A stretch of DNA of 64,000 nt from Sorangium aterium (GTDB taxonomy: Bacteria > Myxococcota_A > Polyangia > Polyangiales > Polyangiaceae). Position 1 is the stretch's first letter. Every line of letters starts with the position of its first letter. The translations under genes and the position numbers were made by a program. Shown in pieces: positions 26,265 through 35,353 of the stretch. The notes beneath the pieces are model-generated. The model ran no database searches. It was not told where the DNA came from and was given only the letters and a program-made list of their open reading frames with translations. Location of the stretch: positions 1,302,001-1,366,000 of the forward strand of contig NZ_JAQNDK010000002.1 of NCBI RefSeq assembly GCF_028368935.1. Direction: 5' to 3'.

Positions 26265-29087
26265 ATGAACGACACACACGACAAACGCAGCGGTGCGCCC
26301 GCGGACGCCCGCGACGGGACGGCCGCGGGCGATCTGGAGAGCCCCAGCGCACCTGAGCCGCGCGCGCCTTCCCCTGACGACCGGGCTGCGGGGGGCGACG
26401 GCACGGTCGGGATGGACGGGGCCGCGGGCGACGCCGAGGAGGCTCGCCTCGTGCCGCAGGGCAACCCGCTCCGCTGGCGTGGCGCTGCCGTGTCCGCCGC
26501 GGGCGCCCTCCTCACGTTCGTCGTGATGGCGCTCGCGCCCCAGCTGCGCTGGGGTGTCCCGATCGGCGCGCTCGGCGTCGCCATCGCGGCGATCGGTCTG
26601 CTCGATCTGCTCGGCACGTTCGACGATCGGCCCGAGCGCGTCGCCACGCGCGTCGCGATCCGCGACCTCCTCGGCCCGCTCGCGCTGCTCGGGGGCGGGC
26701 TCGTCGCGCTCTTCGCCCTGATCGCGTTGAGCGTCGCTGGCTTCTTCTCGCCGAGCCCTCTCTCGTCGGACGGCGCGCCGACGCTGCTCTCGCTGGCGGT
26801 GCCCGCGGTCGCCGTCCCTGTCGCGTTTCTCACGGCGGTCATCGGCGCGTTCCGGTTCGGCGAGCGCCTCGGTCCCTGCCGCGTCGACGAGGCGGGAGCG
26901 CCGCGCCCTCTCGGCCGGCGGCACGGCTTCTGGCTCGTCGCCCTCGTCACGCTGCTCTACCTGCCCATGCTCGGGAGCCACTCGCTCACCGATCCCTGGG
27001 AGACGCACTACGGCGAGGTCGCGCGCGAGATCCTCGCCAGGAACGACTGGATCTCCCTGTGGTGGGCGCAGGACGGCTGGTTCTGGTCGAAGCCGGTGCT
27101 CGACTTCTGGATGCAGGCGCTCGCGATGGCCGCGTTCGGCGTCCGCTACCGGTCGGGCGAGATGCTCTCGGCGGCCGCCGAGGGGCGCACCCCGTGGCCC
27201 GAGTGGGCCGTCAGGCTCCCCGTCTTCGCGCTGACGCTCGTCGCCGTTTACCTCCTCTACAAGGCCGTCTCGCGCATCTTCAGCCGCCGCGCCGGGCTGC
27301 TTGCGGGGCTCGTCCTCGCCACGATGCCGCAGTGGTTCCTGGTCTCCCACCAGACCATGACCGACATGCCCTTCGTCGCGACGATGGCCGCGGCGATGGC
27401 GCTCCTCCTGCTCGGCATCCACACCGACGACGCGGAGGAGGCGCGCGTCTACGAGGTGGATCTCGGCCCGCTCAAGGTGGGCCTCTCGGCCTATCACCTC
27501 GTGCTGGGGGCGATCCTCGCCTGCGCGCTGCCGCAGATCCTCTACCTGCTCTCGCGTCACGTCGAGATCGGCCTCTCGCCCTTCGGCCTCCACTTCCGCG
27601 GCGACGTCTTCAGCTCGGGCTCACCGGGCAACTGCGGTCTCCCCGGCAACGAGGCCTGCCGGTCGGTGCTGCCCGTGCTCCCCGGCCTTCAGCCTGCGCT
27701 CCAGGCGCTCGTCTGGGCGCAGACGCTCGCGATCGTCCTGTACGCCAGCTGGGGCGAGCGGCGCGTCCAGCGGCTCCTCTTCCTCGCGGCGTGGTTCTTC
27801 GCTGCCCTGTCCACGATGGCCAAGGGGCCGGCGGGCTTCGGGCTCCCGGTGCTCTGCGCGCTCGGCTACGTCGTCGTTTCCCGCCGGTACCGCGACCTGC
27901 TCAAGATGGAGATCCCCGTCGGGCTGCTCGTGCTCGCGTGCGTCGCGCTGCCGTGGTTCGTGGCGATGTACGCGCGGCATGGCCAGCCGTTCACCGACAG
28001 GCTCCTGTTCCACGACATGTTCAAGCGCGCCTTCACCCACGTCCACGACACGAACGAGGGCGACGACGTGAGCTTCCGCTATTACGTGTGGCAGCTCGGC
28101 TACGCGATGTTCCCGTGGACCGGGCTCGTGCCCGCGTCGCTCGTGTGGTGGCTCAGGCGGCGCGAGGGCGCGGCGCCGGGGGAGCGCGGCTCGGCCGACG
28201 TCCGCCAGGGCGACGCCTCGGTGTTCCTGGCGATATGGTTCCTCTTCGGCTTCGCGCTGTTCTCCCTGATGCTGACGAAGTTCCATCACTACATCCTGCC
28301 GGCCGTCCCGCCGGCGGCGATGCTCACGGGGATCCTGCTCGACGACATGCTGCGCCTCGATGGCCGCGTGGGAGGGCTCGCGCGCCGCTCGAGCGGCGCC
28401 TCCTCGCCGGCGCAATCGGCGCGCTCCGCCGCGGTGGTCAGCTACGAGCGCGCGATGCTCGGCGCCATCGCGCTCGGCGCTGCGCTCCTCGTGTTCCTCG
28501 TCGGGCGCGATCTCGCGACGGTGCGCGAGGGACAGCCGAGCCAGGCCAGGCTGCTGCACCTGTTCACGTACAATTACAAGCGCCCCTGGCCGCAGTCGCT
28601 CGACTTCTCGGCGGCCCTGTGGGCCTTCACCGCCGCCGCGGCTGCCCTGTGCTTGCTGCTGATGGTCGCGCGCTGGCGCCGCCAGGTCGTCTACGCGCTC
28701 CTGGCGCTCGCCGTCGTGTTCACGGCGTGGGGCATCGACGTGTACTTCGTGCGGACGTCGCCGCACTGGGGGCAACGCGAGACGCTGCTCGCCTACGTGC
28801 GCGCGAATCAGCAGATCCCAGGGCCGCTCGTCGCTTACCAGCTGAACTGGAAGGGCGAGAACTTCTATGCCGGCAACCGGCTGGCGGCCTTCGTGTCGAG
28901 CGGAAAGAAGTTCCAGGACTACATCAATGAGCAGAAGAAGAAGGGCTTGAAGACCTTCTACTTCGTCACCGAACACGGGCGCACGGGCTCTTTGTCGAAC
29001 GAGCTCGGCAGCCCTCGCATCTTCGAGAAGCTCACTTCCATCGAGCTCAACAACAAGTTCGTCGTGGTGCGAGCGACGTTCGAGTGA
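26265..29087 (+). CDS. GT39/ArnT-like membrane glycosyltransferase
   Basis: 940 residues with about a dozen predicted membrane helices. The first extracytoplasmic loop carries the family signature HSLTDPWETHYGEVAREIL, with the catalytic acidic residues of PMT/ArnT enzymes, and DGWFWSKPVLDFWMQ follows. A later block, LMLTKFHHYILPAVPPAAML, is also typical. These enzymes transfer sugars from a polyprenyl phosphate donor to lipid A or protein. At 940 residues it is much longer than ArnT (about 550). The extra parts are an Ala/Asp-rich tail (1-80), inserted loops and a C-terminal soluble region after the last helices. The ATG at 26265 is supported by the start of the charged N-terminal tail. Acceptor unknown. 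Confidence 0.82.
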   Translation: MNDTHDKRSGAPADARDGTAAGDLESPSAPEPRAPSPDDRAAGGDGTVGMDGAAGDAEEARLVPQGNPLRWRGAAVSAAGALLTFVVMALAPQLRWGVPIGALGVAIAAIGLLDLLGTFDDRPERVATRVAIRDLLGPLALLGGGLVALFALIALSVAGFFSPSPLSSDGAPTLLSLAVPAVAVPVAFLTAVIGAFRFGERLGPCRVDEAGAPRPLGRRHGFWLVALVTLLYLPMLGSHSLTDPWETHYGEVAREILARNDWISLWWAQDGWFWSKPVLDFWMQALAMAAFGVRYRSGEMLSAAAEGRTPWPEWAVRLPVFALTLVAVYLLYKAVSRIFSRRAGLLAGLVLATMPQWFLVSHQTMTDMPFVATMAAAMALLLLGIHTDDAEEARVYEVDLGPLKVGLSAYHLVLGAILACALPQILYLLSRHVEIGLSPFGLHFRGDVFSSGSPGNCGLPGNEACRSVLPVLPGLQPALQALVWAQTLAIVLYASWGERRVQRLLFLAAWFFAALSTMAKGPAGFGLPVLCALGYVVVSRRYRDLLKMEIPVGLLVLACVALPWFVAMYARHGQPFTDRLLFHDMFKRAFTHVHDTNEGDDVSFRYYVWQLGYAMFPWTGLVPASLVWWLRRREGAAPGERGSADVRQGDASVFLAIWFLFGFALFSLMLTKFHHYILPAVPPAAMLTGILLDDMLRLDGRVGGLARRSSGASSPAQSARSAAVVSYERAMLGAIALGAALLVFLVGRDLATVREGQPSQARLLHLFTYNYKRPWPQSLDFSAALWAFTAAAAALCLLLMVARWRRQVVYALLALAVVFTAWGIDVYFVRTSPHWGQRETLLAYVRANQQIPGPLVAYQLNWKGENFYAGNRLAAFVSSGKKFQDYINEQKKKGLKTFYFVTEHGRTGSLSNELGSPRIFEKLTSIELNNKFVVVRATFE

Positions 29088-29418
29088 GCCGAACGGCACC
29101 GGAAGGCGCTCATCTCACCAGCGCTGTCCGGCTGTGACGCTGTACGCCTGCTCCGGCCCCGGGGAATGCCGCTGTCGATGTTCGACGGTAATGCTGAATC
29201 AGGAGCGTCCTTGCATCTCTGTCGCCGTGGCCGCGCAGCAGCGCAAGGAGGCTCCTGCCAGGACGTCCTAAGTGCCTGAAGCGACTTGAAGAAGTCGTGG
29301 GCACGCGCCCTGCTCTCACGTGGGATCGAGCGTCGCGGCGGAGACCTTTCCCCCCCAGGTCCGCTGCGACGCTCTCTTTATTTCCGCAGGTGCGCTGGTC
29401 GCACATCGTGCGACCAGC
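29088..29418. other. 331-bp convergent intergenic region
   Basis: Lies between the stop codons of the GT39 gene and the SUMT/HemD gene. It is less GC-rich than its surroundings. I see no gene, no RNA and no strong hairpin. Confidence 0.5.
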
Positions 29419-31116
29419 TCATCCGCTCCTGGCGCTCCCAGGGGCAGCTTGCAATGCAGTGAAATGTCGATCCAGCGCGTCCAGGAGACCTGCTGTGGTG
29501 CTCACCTCGGCGGTCACGCCGACCCGGAGCCCCCGCTTCTCGGCGGTCGCGGTCGTGATCGGCCCGATGCTCGCGAGGAGAACGCGGTCGAGGCGCGCTG
29601 CGGCGCCCTCGCCGAGGAGATCGCAGAGGCTGTCGACGGTGCTGCTCGAGGTGAGCAGCACGACGTCGATCTCGCCCGCCGAGAGCGCCCGGAGCAGCTC
29701 TTCGCGGCGACCGGCCGACGCAGGGCGGGTCTCGTAGACAGGCACGACATCGACCTCGCAACCGGCGGCGCGGAGGCGCTCGGGGAGCACCTCGCGGGCG
29801 ACAAGCGCGCGCGCGAGGAGCACGCGGACTCGAGGGGACGCCGCCCGGCGTTCGGCCAGCGCGGGGTCGGCGAGGATGGCCTCCGCGAGCTCCTCGCCGC
29901 GGAATTCCCGCGGGACGATGTCGGCGCGGACGCCGCGCGCGGCGAGCGCGGCGGCGGTCCCGACGCCGATCGCGGCGAGGCGCGCAGGGCCGAAGGCGCG
30001 CGCGTCCAGGCCGAGCCGCTCGAACTCCTTGAAGAAGCAGGCCACCCCGTTCTCGCTCGTGAAGACGACGGCGTGGTAACCGGAGAGGCTGCGGACAGCC
30101 TCGGTGACCCGCGCGGGGTCGGGGGGCGGGTGGATCTCGATGGTCGGCAGCTCCACCGCCTCGCCGCCGCGGAGGCGCACCAGCCTCGACGTCGAGCGCG
30201 CCTGGTGACGCGGCCGGGTCACGAGCACCCGCTTGCCGAAGAGCGGCTTCCGATCGAACCAGCGGAGCGTGTCGCGCAGGCCCGTGACGGCGCCCACGAC
30301 GATGACCGCGGGGCTCTCGATCCCTGCCTCCCCCACGCGGCGAGGCAGCTCGTCGAGGCGGCTCGAGACGACGCGCTGGTCGGCCCGCGTACCCCACTGG
30401 ATCGCCGCCGCCGGCGTCGCGGGATCGCGGCGCCCCGGCCCCATCAGCCCCGCGACCACCGCGTCGAGGGCCTGCATGCCCATCAGGACGCAGATGGTCC
30501 CGCGGACCGAGGCGAGCTCGCTCCAGTCGAAGGATCTGCCAGCCCGGGTGACGCCGCTGACGATCATCACGCTGGAGGCGATGTGCCTGTGCGTCAGCGA
30601 GATGCCGGCGTAGGCCGTCGCGCCGAGCGGAGAGCAGACGCCCGGAACCACCTCGAACGGCACCCCGGCCCGCGCGAGCGCCTCCGCTTCCTCCGAGCCA
30701 CGCCCGAAGAGGAACGGATCGCCGCCCTTCAAGCGAACGACGCTGCGGCCCGCGAGGCCGAGCGCGACGAGCTCTGCGTCGATCTCCGCCTGCTTCGCGT
30801 CCTTCACCACCCGATCGCCGCCGCGCTTGCCGACCGAGCGCACGTCGGCGCCCTCCCGCACGCGGTCGAGCAGCGCGGTGTGGACGAGCTCGTCGTGCAG
30901 CACGACGTCGGCCGTGGCGAGGAGCTCCGCGCCGCGCAGCGTGAGGAGCCCCGGATCCCCCGGGCCGGCGCCGACCAGGTACACGATGCCTGGCCTGGCC
31001 GCGCCCGGCGCTCCGTCGTTCATCGCCCCCGCGGCCGCCGCGCCGGGGCTCTCCTCGGAAGGATCGTTACGCCTCGGAAACACAGTCAAACTCCCGTCAT
31101 TCTCTCGTTGATGCAT
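29419..31116 (-). CDS. cobA-hemD: Fused uroporphyrinogen-III methyltransferase and synthase
   Basis: A 565-residue fusion of two tetrapyrrole enzymes. Residues about 40-280 are the SAM-dependent uroporphyrinogen-III C-methyltransferase (SUMT/CobA). It shows the start motif YLVGAGPGDPGLLTLRGAEL, VVRLKGGDPFLFGRGSEEAE and VPGVCSPLGATAYAGISLTH. Residues about 292-560 are uroporphyrinogen-III synthase (HemD), which cyclises hydroxymethylbilane (LVTRPRHQARSTSRLV, VVFTSENGV and LLTSSSTVDSL). The fusion makes both uroporphyrinogen-III and precorrin-2, feeding heme and siroheme/cobalamin branches. hemB lies 0.7 kb away on the other strand. ATG 31116 precedes a 40-residue non-conserved tail, so ATG at 31023 is an alternative start. 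Confidence 0.92.
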   Translation of the reverse strand: MHQRENDGSLTVFPRRNDPSEESPGAAAAGAMNDGAPGAARPGIVYLVGAGPGDPGLLTLRGAELLATADVVLHDELVHTALLDRVREGADVRSVGKRGGDRVVKDAKQAEIDAELVALGLAGRSVVRLKGGDPFLFGRGSEEAEALARAGVPFEVVPGVCSPLGATAYAGISLTHRHIASSVMIVSGVTRAGRSFDWSELASVRGTICVLMGMQALDAVVAGLMGPGRRDPATPAAAIQWGTRADQRVVSSRLDELPRRVGEAGIESPAVIVVGAVTGLRDTLRWFDRKPLFGKRVLVTRPRHQARSTSRLVRLRGGEAVELPTIEIHPPPDPARVTEAVRSLSGYHAVVFTSENGVACFFKEFERLGLDARAFGPARLAAIGVGTAAALAARGVRADIVPREFRGEELAEAILADPALAERRAASPRVRVLLARALVAREVLPERLRAAGCEVDVVPVYETRPASAGRREELLRALSAGEIDVVLLTSSSTVDSLCDLLGEGAAARLDRVLLASIGPITTATAEKRGLRVGVTAEVSTTAGLLDALDRHFTALQAAPGSARSG

Positions 31117-31153
31117 GGCAGACGTTGATTGTCATAGCGATTCTGCAGTGATG

Positions 31154-31181
31154 TTGACCCGGTGCGTTATGCGATTAGAAT
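31154..31181 (+). promoter_or_regulatory. Predicted sigma-70-type promoter of the GYF_2 gene
   Basis: TTGACC (31154-31159) and TAGAAT (31176-31181) are separated by 16 bp, 45 nt upstream of the ATG at 31227. The surrounding DNA is relatively AT-rich. Confidence 0.55.
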
Positions 31182-31226
31182 CGCACCCGGTCGATTCAAC
31201 GTCCGGCGGTTTCTGGAGTCCATTCG

Positions 31227-31604
31227 ATGAGATCTGTGAAACTGGTCGAGGAGCTGCTGAGCTCGGAGCGCGGCTTTCCGGACCGATGGTACGTCACCAA
31301 CGGGGAGCGCTCGGTCGGGCCGGTCAAGCTCGACCAGCTCGCGCGCGGAATCGAGAGCGGAGTGGTCCCCCTCGATAGCTTCGTCCGCAATGAGGCATGG
31401 ACCGTGTGGTGCCCGCTGTCCGACATTGCAACGGTCACGGTCGCCGCCACGGCGACGCCTGCGGAACAGCCGGAGGACGGCTCGGAAGCGGATGAGGACG
31501 ACGACACGCTGCCACTTTCGTCCCAGCAGACTCCCCAGCCGATGACGTCGCGTCCCGGCCCGGCGGCGCGCTCGGCCGCGCGCTCTGGAGCGGCCCACCG
31601 CTGA
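31227..31604 (+). CDS. Small GYF_2-domain protein
   Basis: 125 residues. The N-terminal half matches the GYF_2 (DUF4339) pattern: WYVTNGERSVGPVKLDQLAR, then VPLDSFVRNEAWTVWCPLSD. Such domains are thought to bind proline-rich peptides or act as small adaptor modules. The C-terminal half is acidic and then Arg/Pro/Ala-rich, probably disordered. The ATG has GGAG 9 nt upstream and a good promoter. It lies between two tetrapyrrole genes, but there is no evidence of a role in that pathway. Confidence 0.8.
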   Translation: MRSVKLVEELLSSERGFPDRWYVTNGERSVGPVKLDQLARGIESGVVPLDSFVRNEAWTVWCPLSDIATVTVAATATPAEQPEDGSEADEDDDTLPLSSQQTPQPMTSRPGPAARSAARSGAAHR

Positions 31605-31610
31605 GCGACG

Positions 31611-31653
31611 GCCGCGCGCGCGGACCGCGCCCGGCGCGAGCGCCGCGCGCGGC
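31611..31653 (+). terminator. GC-rich hairpin after the GYF_2 gene
   Basis: GCCGCGCGCG (31611-31620) and CGCGCGCGGC (31644-31653) form a perfect 10-bp stem just after the stop codon. No U-tract follows, so termination is uncertain. Confidence 0.35.
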
Positions 31654-31820
31654 GGGGCGAGCGCGGCCGGAAAACGGGAACGGGAAGTGGAGGGCCGTTC
31701 TCATGCTGGCGGTTTCGGGCGAACACTAACCGATTCGCAGCGCCCACGCGATCCACGGATCGCGCGCTCCTCTGGACCGGAGCGGCTCACGCGGGCGCAG
31801 GGCTGCTATGCTCCGCCGCC

Positions 31821-32804
31821 GTGTTCCCCACGAAGAGACCGCGCCGGCTCCGTCGCTCGCCCGCCCTCCGCGCCCTGGTGCGCGAGACGACCCTCCATCC
31901 GGGAGATTTCATCCTCCCCCTCTTCTTCAACGAGGCGCTCGACGCGCCTCGGCCGGTCGGGACGATGCCGGGCGTCTCGCAGCTTCCCGTGAGCGCCGCG
32001 GCAGCGCAGGCGCGGCTCTGCAAGGAGCTCGGCATCGGCGGGACGATCCTGTTCGGGCTCCCGCGCATCAAGGATGCGTCGGGCACGAGCGCTTACGATC
32101 CGGACGGGCCCGTGCCGCGCGCCGTGAAGGCGATGAAGGAGGCCGTGCCGGAGCTGCTCGTGATCACCGACGTGTGCGTGGACGAGTACACCGATCACGG
32201 CCACTGCGGCCTGCTCCGGCAGGACGCGTCCGGGGCGGTGGACGTCGACAACGACGCGACGCTGGAGGTGCTCGCGCGGGCGGCGGTGGTCCACGCCAAG
32301 GCGGGGGCCGACGTGGTCGCGCCGAGCGACATGATGGACGGCCGCGTCGCCGCGATCCGGCGCGCCCTCGACGCCGAGTCGCTGACGGGGACGGCGATCC
32401 TCTCCTACGCCGTGAAGTACGCGTCCGGCTTTTACGGGCCGTTCCGCGAGGCGGCCGACTGTGCGCCCAAGTTCGGCGACCGGGCGGGCTACCAGATGGA
32501 CCCCGGGAACGCCCGCGAAGGCCTGCGCGAGGCGGCGCTCGACGAGGAAGAGGGGGCCGACATGCTCATGGTCAAGCCCGCGCTCGCGTACCTCGACGTC
32601 ATCGCGCGCGTGCGCGAGGTGACGACGCTCCCGCTCGGCGCGTACAACGTCAGCGGCGAGTACGCGATGATCAAGGCGGCCGCGGAGCGCGGCATGATCG
32701 ACGAGAAGCGCGCCGTGATCGAGCTGCTGACGTCGATCCGGCGCGCCGGGGCGGACTTCATCCTCACCTACCACGCGCTCGACGCCGCGCGCTGGCTCGG
32801 CTGA
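31821..32804 (+). CDS. hemB: Delta-aminolevulinic acid dehydratase (porphobilinogen synthase)
   Basis: A 327-residue HemB condensing two 5-aminolevulinate molecules into porphobilinogen. The two active-site lysines are in ILSYAVKYASGFYGPF and MLMVKPALAYLDVI. The active-site metal loop reads DVCVDEYTDHGHCG, with Cys119, Asp121 and Cys129. The middle position is Asp rather than the Cys of zinc-dependent enzymes such as E. coli HemB, giving a mixed ligand set. The start is GTG 31821. A small lipoprotein gene follows 4 nt later. Heme precursors flow from here to the SUMT/HemD fusion encoded nearby. Confidence 0.95.
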   Translation: MFPTKRPRRLRRSPALRALVRETTLHPGDFILPLFFNEALDAPRPVGTMPGVSQLPVSAAAAQARLCKELGIGGTILFGLPRIKDASGTSAYDPDGPVPRAVKAMKEAVPELLVITDVCVDEYTDHGHCGLLRQDASGAVDVDNDATLEVLARAAVVHAKAGADVVAPSDMMDGRVAAIRRALDAESLTGTAILSYAVKYASGFYGPFREAADCAPKFGDRAGYQMDPGNAREGLREAALDEEEGADMLMVKPALAYLDVIARVREVTTLPLGAYNVSGEYAMIKAAAERGMIDEKRAVIELLTSIRRAGADFILTYHALDAARWLG

Positions 32805-32807
32805 GCG

Positions 32808-33383
32808 ATGCGGAGCCAGGGCGCAGGCGGGAGCGCCGCGCAGCGCTTGAGATGGGCCGCCACCTGGGCGGTGGGCGCGTCGGCGGCGTTCGCGGCGGGG
32901 TGCGCGCCGAACAGGTGCGACAGGTCCGAGGAATCGAACCCGCCGATCGAGTTCGTCGAGGCCACCCCGGAGGGGGGCATCTACGAGACCTCGGCGCCGG
33001 ACGGCGATCTCCTCTACTTCCCGGGCGGCATGCGGTACGCGCTCAAGCATCACCTCGGCGCGCGCCCGCGGTGGTGGCAGGTGTACCTGTCGTTCGAGCG
33101 CGACGGTACGAAGAGCGGCGGGACGCTGGCGCAGGCGGCCGGCAACCAGGCCGAGGTGACCTGCGTGGACGACCAGCACCTGATCATCGTCAATGGCAGC
33201 TGCTCCGAGTACTGGCTGCGGGTGGTCGCCGGGGGCGCGATCGGCGCCGATGACGGCGCGACCGGTGCCGCAGGAGGCGCGGCCGGCGCCGACGGCGATG
33301 GGATGGGAGCCGCCGGGGGCACCGGCGTCAGCAGGTGCTACGGCGCCGACGCCGATCCCGGCGGAGGGAGCGCGGAGCCCTAG
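32808..33383 (+). CDS. Small putative lipoprotein
   Basis: 191 residues. A signal peptide ends in FAAGC, a good lipobox with Cys32 as the lipidated residue. The mature part holds five or more further Cys residues, possibly disulphide bonded, and a Gly/Ala/Asp-rich low-complexity tail (about residues 145-170). It starts 4 nt after the hemB stop, so it is likely co-transcribed, but no function is visible. It converges with the ABC exporter genes. Confidence 0.7.
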   Translation: MRSQGAGGSAAQRLRWAATWAVGASAAFAAGCAPNRCDRSEESNPPIEFVEATPEGGIYETSAPDGDLLYFPGGMRYALKHHLGARPRWWQVYLSFERDGTKSGGTLAQAAGNQAEVTCVDDQHLIIVNGSCSEYWLRVVAGGAIGADDGATGAAGGAAGADGDGMGAAGGTGVSRCYGADADPGGGSAEP

Positions 33384-33394
33384 GACCCGCGCTC

Positions 33395-35353
33395 CTAGGC
33401 GTTCGTCGCTGCCTGCCGGGCGAACTGCAGCCGGTACAGCTTGCTGTAGACGCCGCCCGCGGCGAGCAGGTCCTCGTGCGTGCCCTGCTCGACGACGCAG
33501 CCCTTGTGGAAGACGACGATGCGATCGACGGCGCGGATCGTCGAGAGGCGGTGCGCGATGATCAACGCGGTGCGCCCCTCCATGGCTCCCTCGAGGGCGC
33601 GCTGGAGGCGCGCCTCGGTGTCGCTGTCGACGTTGGCCGTGGCCTCGTCCAGGATGAGGAGCGGCGGGTCGCGGTAGAGCGCCCGGGCGAAGGCGATCAG
33701 CTGGCGCTCGCCAGCGCTGAAATTGCTGCCGCGCTCGAGCACGGGGGCGTCGAGCCCGCCCTCGCGCCGCTCGAAGAGGTCGAGGGCGCCGATGCGGTTC
33801 AGCGCGTTCACCACCTTGGCCCGATCGGGGATCGCGTCGCCGGCCGCGACGTTGGTGAGCACCGTGCCCGGGAACAGGAACACGTCCTGGGGGACGACGG
33901 CGAACTGGCGGCGCAGCTCGTCGCGAGCGTACGCGCTGACGTCGCGGCCGAAGACACGCACGACGCCCTCATCGACGTCGTAGAGGCGGAGCAGCAGCGA
34001 CGCCACGGTGCTCTTGCCGGCGCCGGTCGCGCCGACCAGCGCGACCTTCTCGCCGCGCCTCGCCGCGATCGACACGTGCCGCAGCACGGGCACGCCTGGC
34101 TTGTAGCCGAAGCCGACGTTGTCGAGCTCGAACGCGACGCCCTCGTCCGCTGGCCTCGTCGCGTCGCCGCCGCTCGTCGCCGCCGCCGCCGTCGCGTCCT
34201 CGTCCTTGTTGTCCAGCAGCTCGAAGACGCGCTCCGCGCCGGCCATCGCGGACTGCAGGAGCGTGTACCGAGCCGAGAGATCGCGGATCGGGACGAAGAA
34301 CATGTCGATGTAGGCGACGAAGGCGAACAAGGTCCCGAACGAGATCTCGTCCTTCAGGCTGTTCACGCCGGCGTACCAGAGCACCGCTGCGATGCAGACG
34401 CTCGAGACCATCTCGATGGCGGCGTCGAGCGTCGCGTCGAGCACGATCGAGCGGTTGTTCGCGTTGCGGTACGCCGCGTTGATCTCGTCGAACTCCTCGG
34501 CCGAGCGCTCCTCCCTGGCGTAGGCCTGCACGACGGCCATCCCGGACACCTGCTCGTTGAGGTACGCGTTCATCCTGGCCGTCTTCGCCCGCACCTCCCG
34601 GAACGCGTCGCGCATCCGCCGCCGCGTCCAGTTGACGCCGAGGGCGACCGGGGGGACCGCCGCGAAGGCGAGCAACGACATGCGCCAGTCGAGCGACACC
34701 ATCACCGCGACGATGACGAAGAGCCGGAGGAGATCGCCGAACGCGTTGAGCGCGCCGGACGCGAACATCTCGCCGATCGCGTCCACGTCGTTCGTCACGC
34801 GCGTGACGAGCCGGCCGACCGGCGTGCGATCGAAGAACCCGAGGCGGCGGGTGTGCAGGAAGCCGAAGACGCGCACGCGCAGGTCGGCCATCGCGCGCGC
34901 GCCGGCCAGCTGCATCAGGTAGAGCTGCGGGAAGGCGAGCGACTGCTCCAGGAGCATGATGCCCGTGAGCAACAGGCCGCTGCGCGTGAGGTGATCGAGC
35001 CCGCCGGGCGTGTCGAACGCGTCGAGCGCGTCGCGCATGATGAGCGGGCGCAGGAGCGCCAGCAGCGCCGTGACGACGAGCAGCGCCAGCGACACCGCGA
35101 GGTGCTTGCCCTGCGGGCGCACGAACGGCCACAGCCTCAGCAGCATGCGCGCGTCGTACGCCTCGCCGAGCCGTGTCTCCTCGTGGAACCGGCTCAGCAC
35201 GTCCTCGGTGCGGCTCGCCTTCGTCGCCCCGCGGCCCTTGGCCGTCGCCGCCTGCGCCGGCCGCCGCGGGCCCGCGCCCGCCTCGCCCGCGGCCGAGACG
35301 CTGCCAGATTTCGACCGCATCGTCGGGCTGTCTCCGTGTGCCGGTTGCGTCAC
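33395..35353 (-). CDS. ABC exporter half-transporter, catalytically competent subunit
   Basis: 652 residues: a 70-residue variable Ala/Arg-rich tail, six membrane helices, then an ATPase domain. Walker A is GATGAGKST, Walker B LLILDEATANVD with the catalytic Glu, and the H-loop LIIAHRLSTI. The signature is FSAGERQ rather than LSGGQ. Its start overlaps the stop of the partner gene (35350-35353, ATGA). By analogy with YheI/YheH (BmrCD) and TM287/288 the two form a heterodimer. This partner supplies the active Walker site and the degenerate signature. Substrate unknown; drug, peptide or lipid export are possible. Confidence 0.9.
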   Translation of the reverse strand: MTQPAHGDSPTMRSKSGSVSAAGEAGAGPRRPAQAATAKGRGATKASRTEDVLSRFHEETRLGEAYDARMLLRLWPFVRPQGKHLAVSLALLVVTALLALLRPLIMRDALDAFDTPGGLDHLTRSGLLLTGIMLLEQSLAFPQLYLMQLAGARAMADLRVRVFGFLHTRRLGFFDRTPVGRLVTRVTNDVDAIGEMFASGALNAFGDLLRLFVIVAVMVSLDWRMSLLAFAAVPPVALGVNWTRRRMRDAFREVRAKTARMNAYLNEQVSGMAVVQAYAREERSAEEFDEINAAYRNANNRSIVLDATLDAAIEMVSSVCIAAVLWYAGVNSLKDEISFGTLFAFVAYIDMFFVPIRDLSARYTLLQSAMAGAERVFELLDNKDEDATAAAATSGGDATRPADEGVAFELDNVGFGYKPGVPVLRHVSIAARRGEKVALVGATGAGKSTVASLLLRLYDVDEGVVRVFGRDVSAYARDELRRQFAVVPQDVFLFPGTVLTNVAAGDAIPDRAKVVNALNRIGALDLFERREGGLDAPVLERGSNFSAGERQLIAFARALYRDPPLLILDEATANVDSDTEARLQRALEGAMEGRTALIIAHRLSTIRAVDRIVVFHKGCVVEQGTHEDLLAAGGVYSKLYRLQFARQAATNA

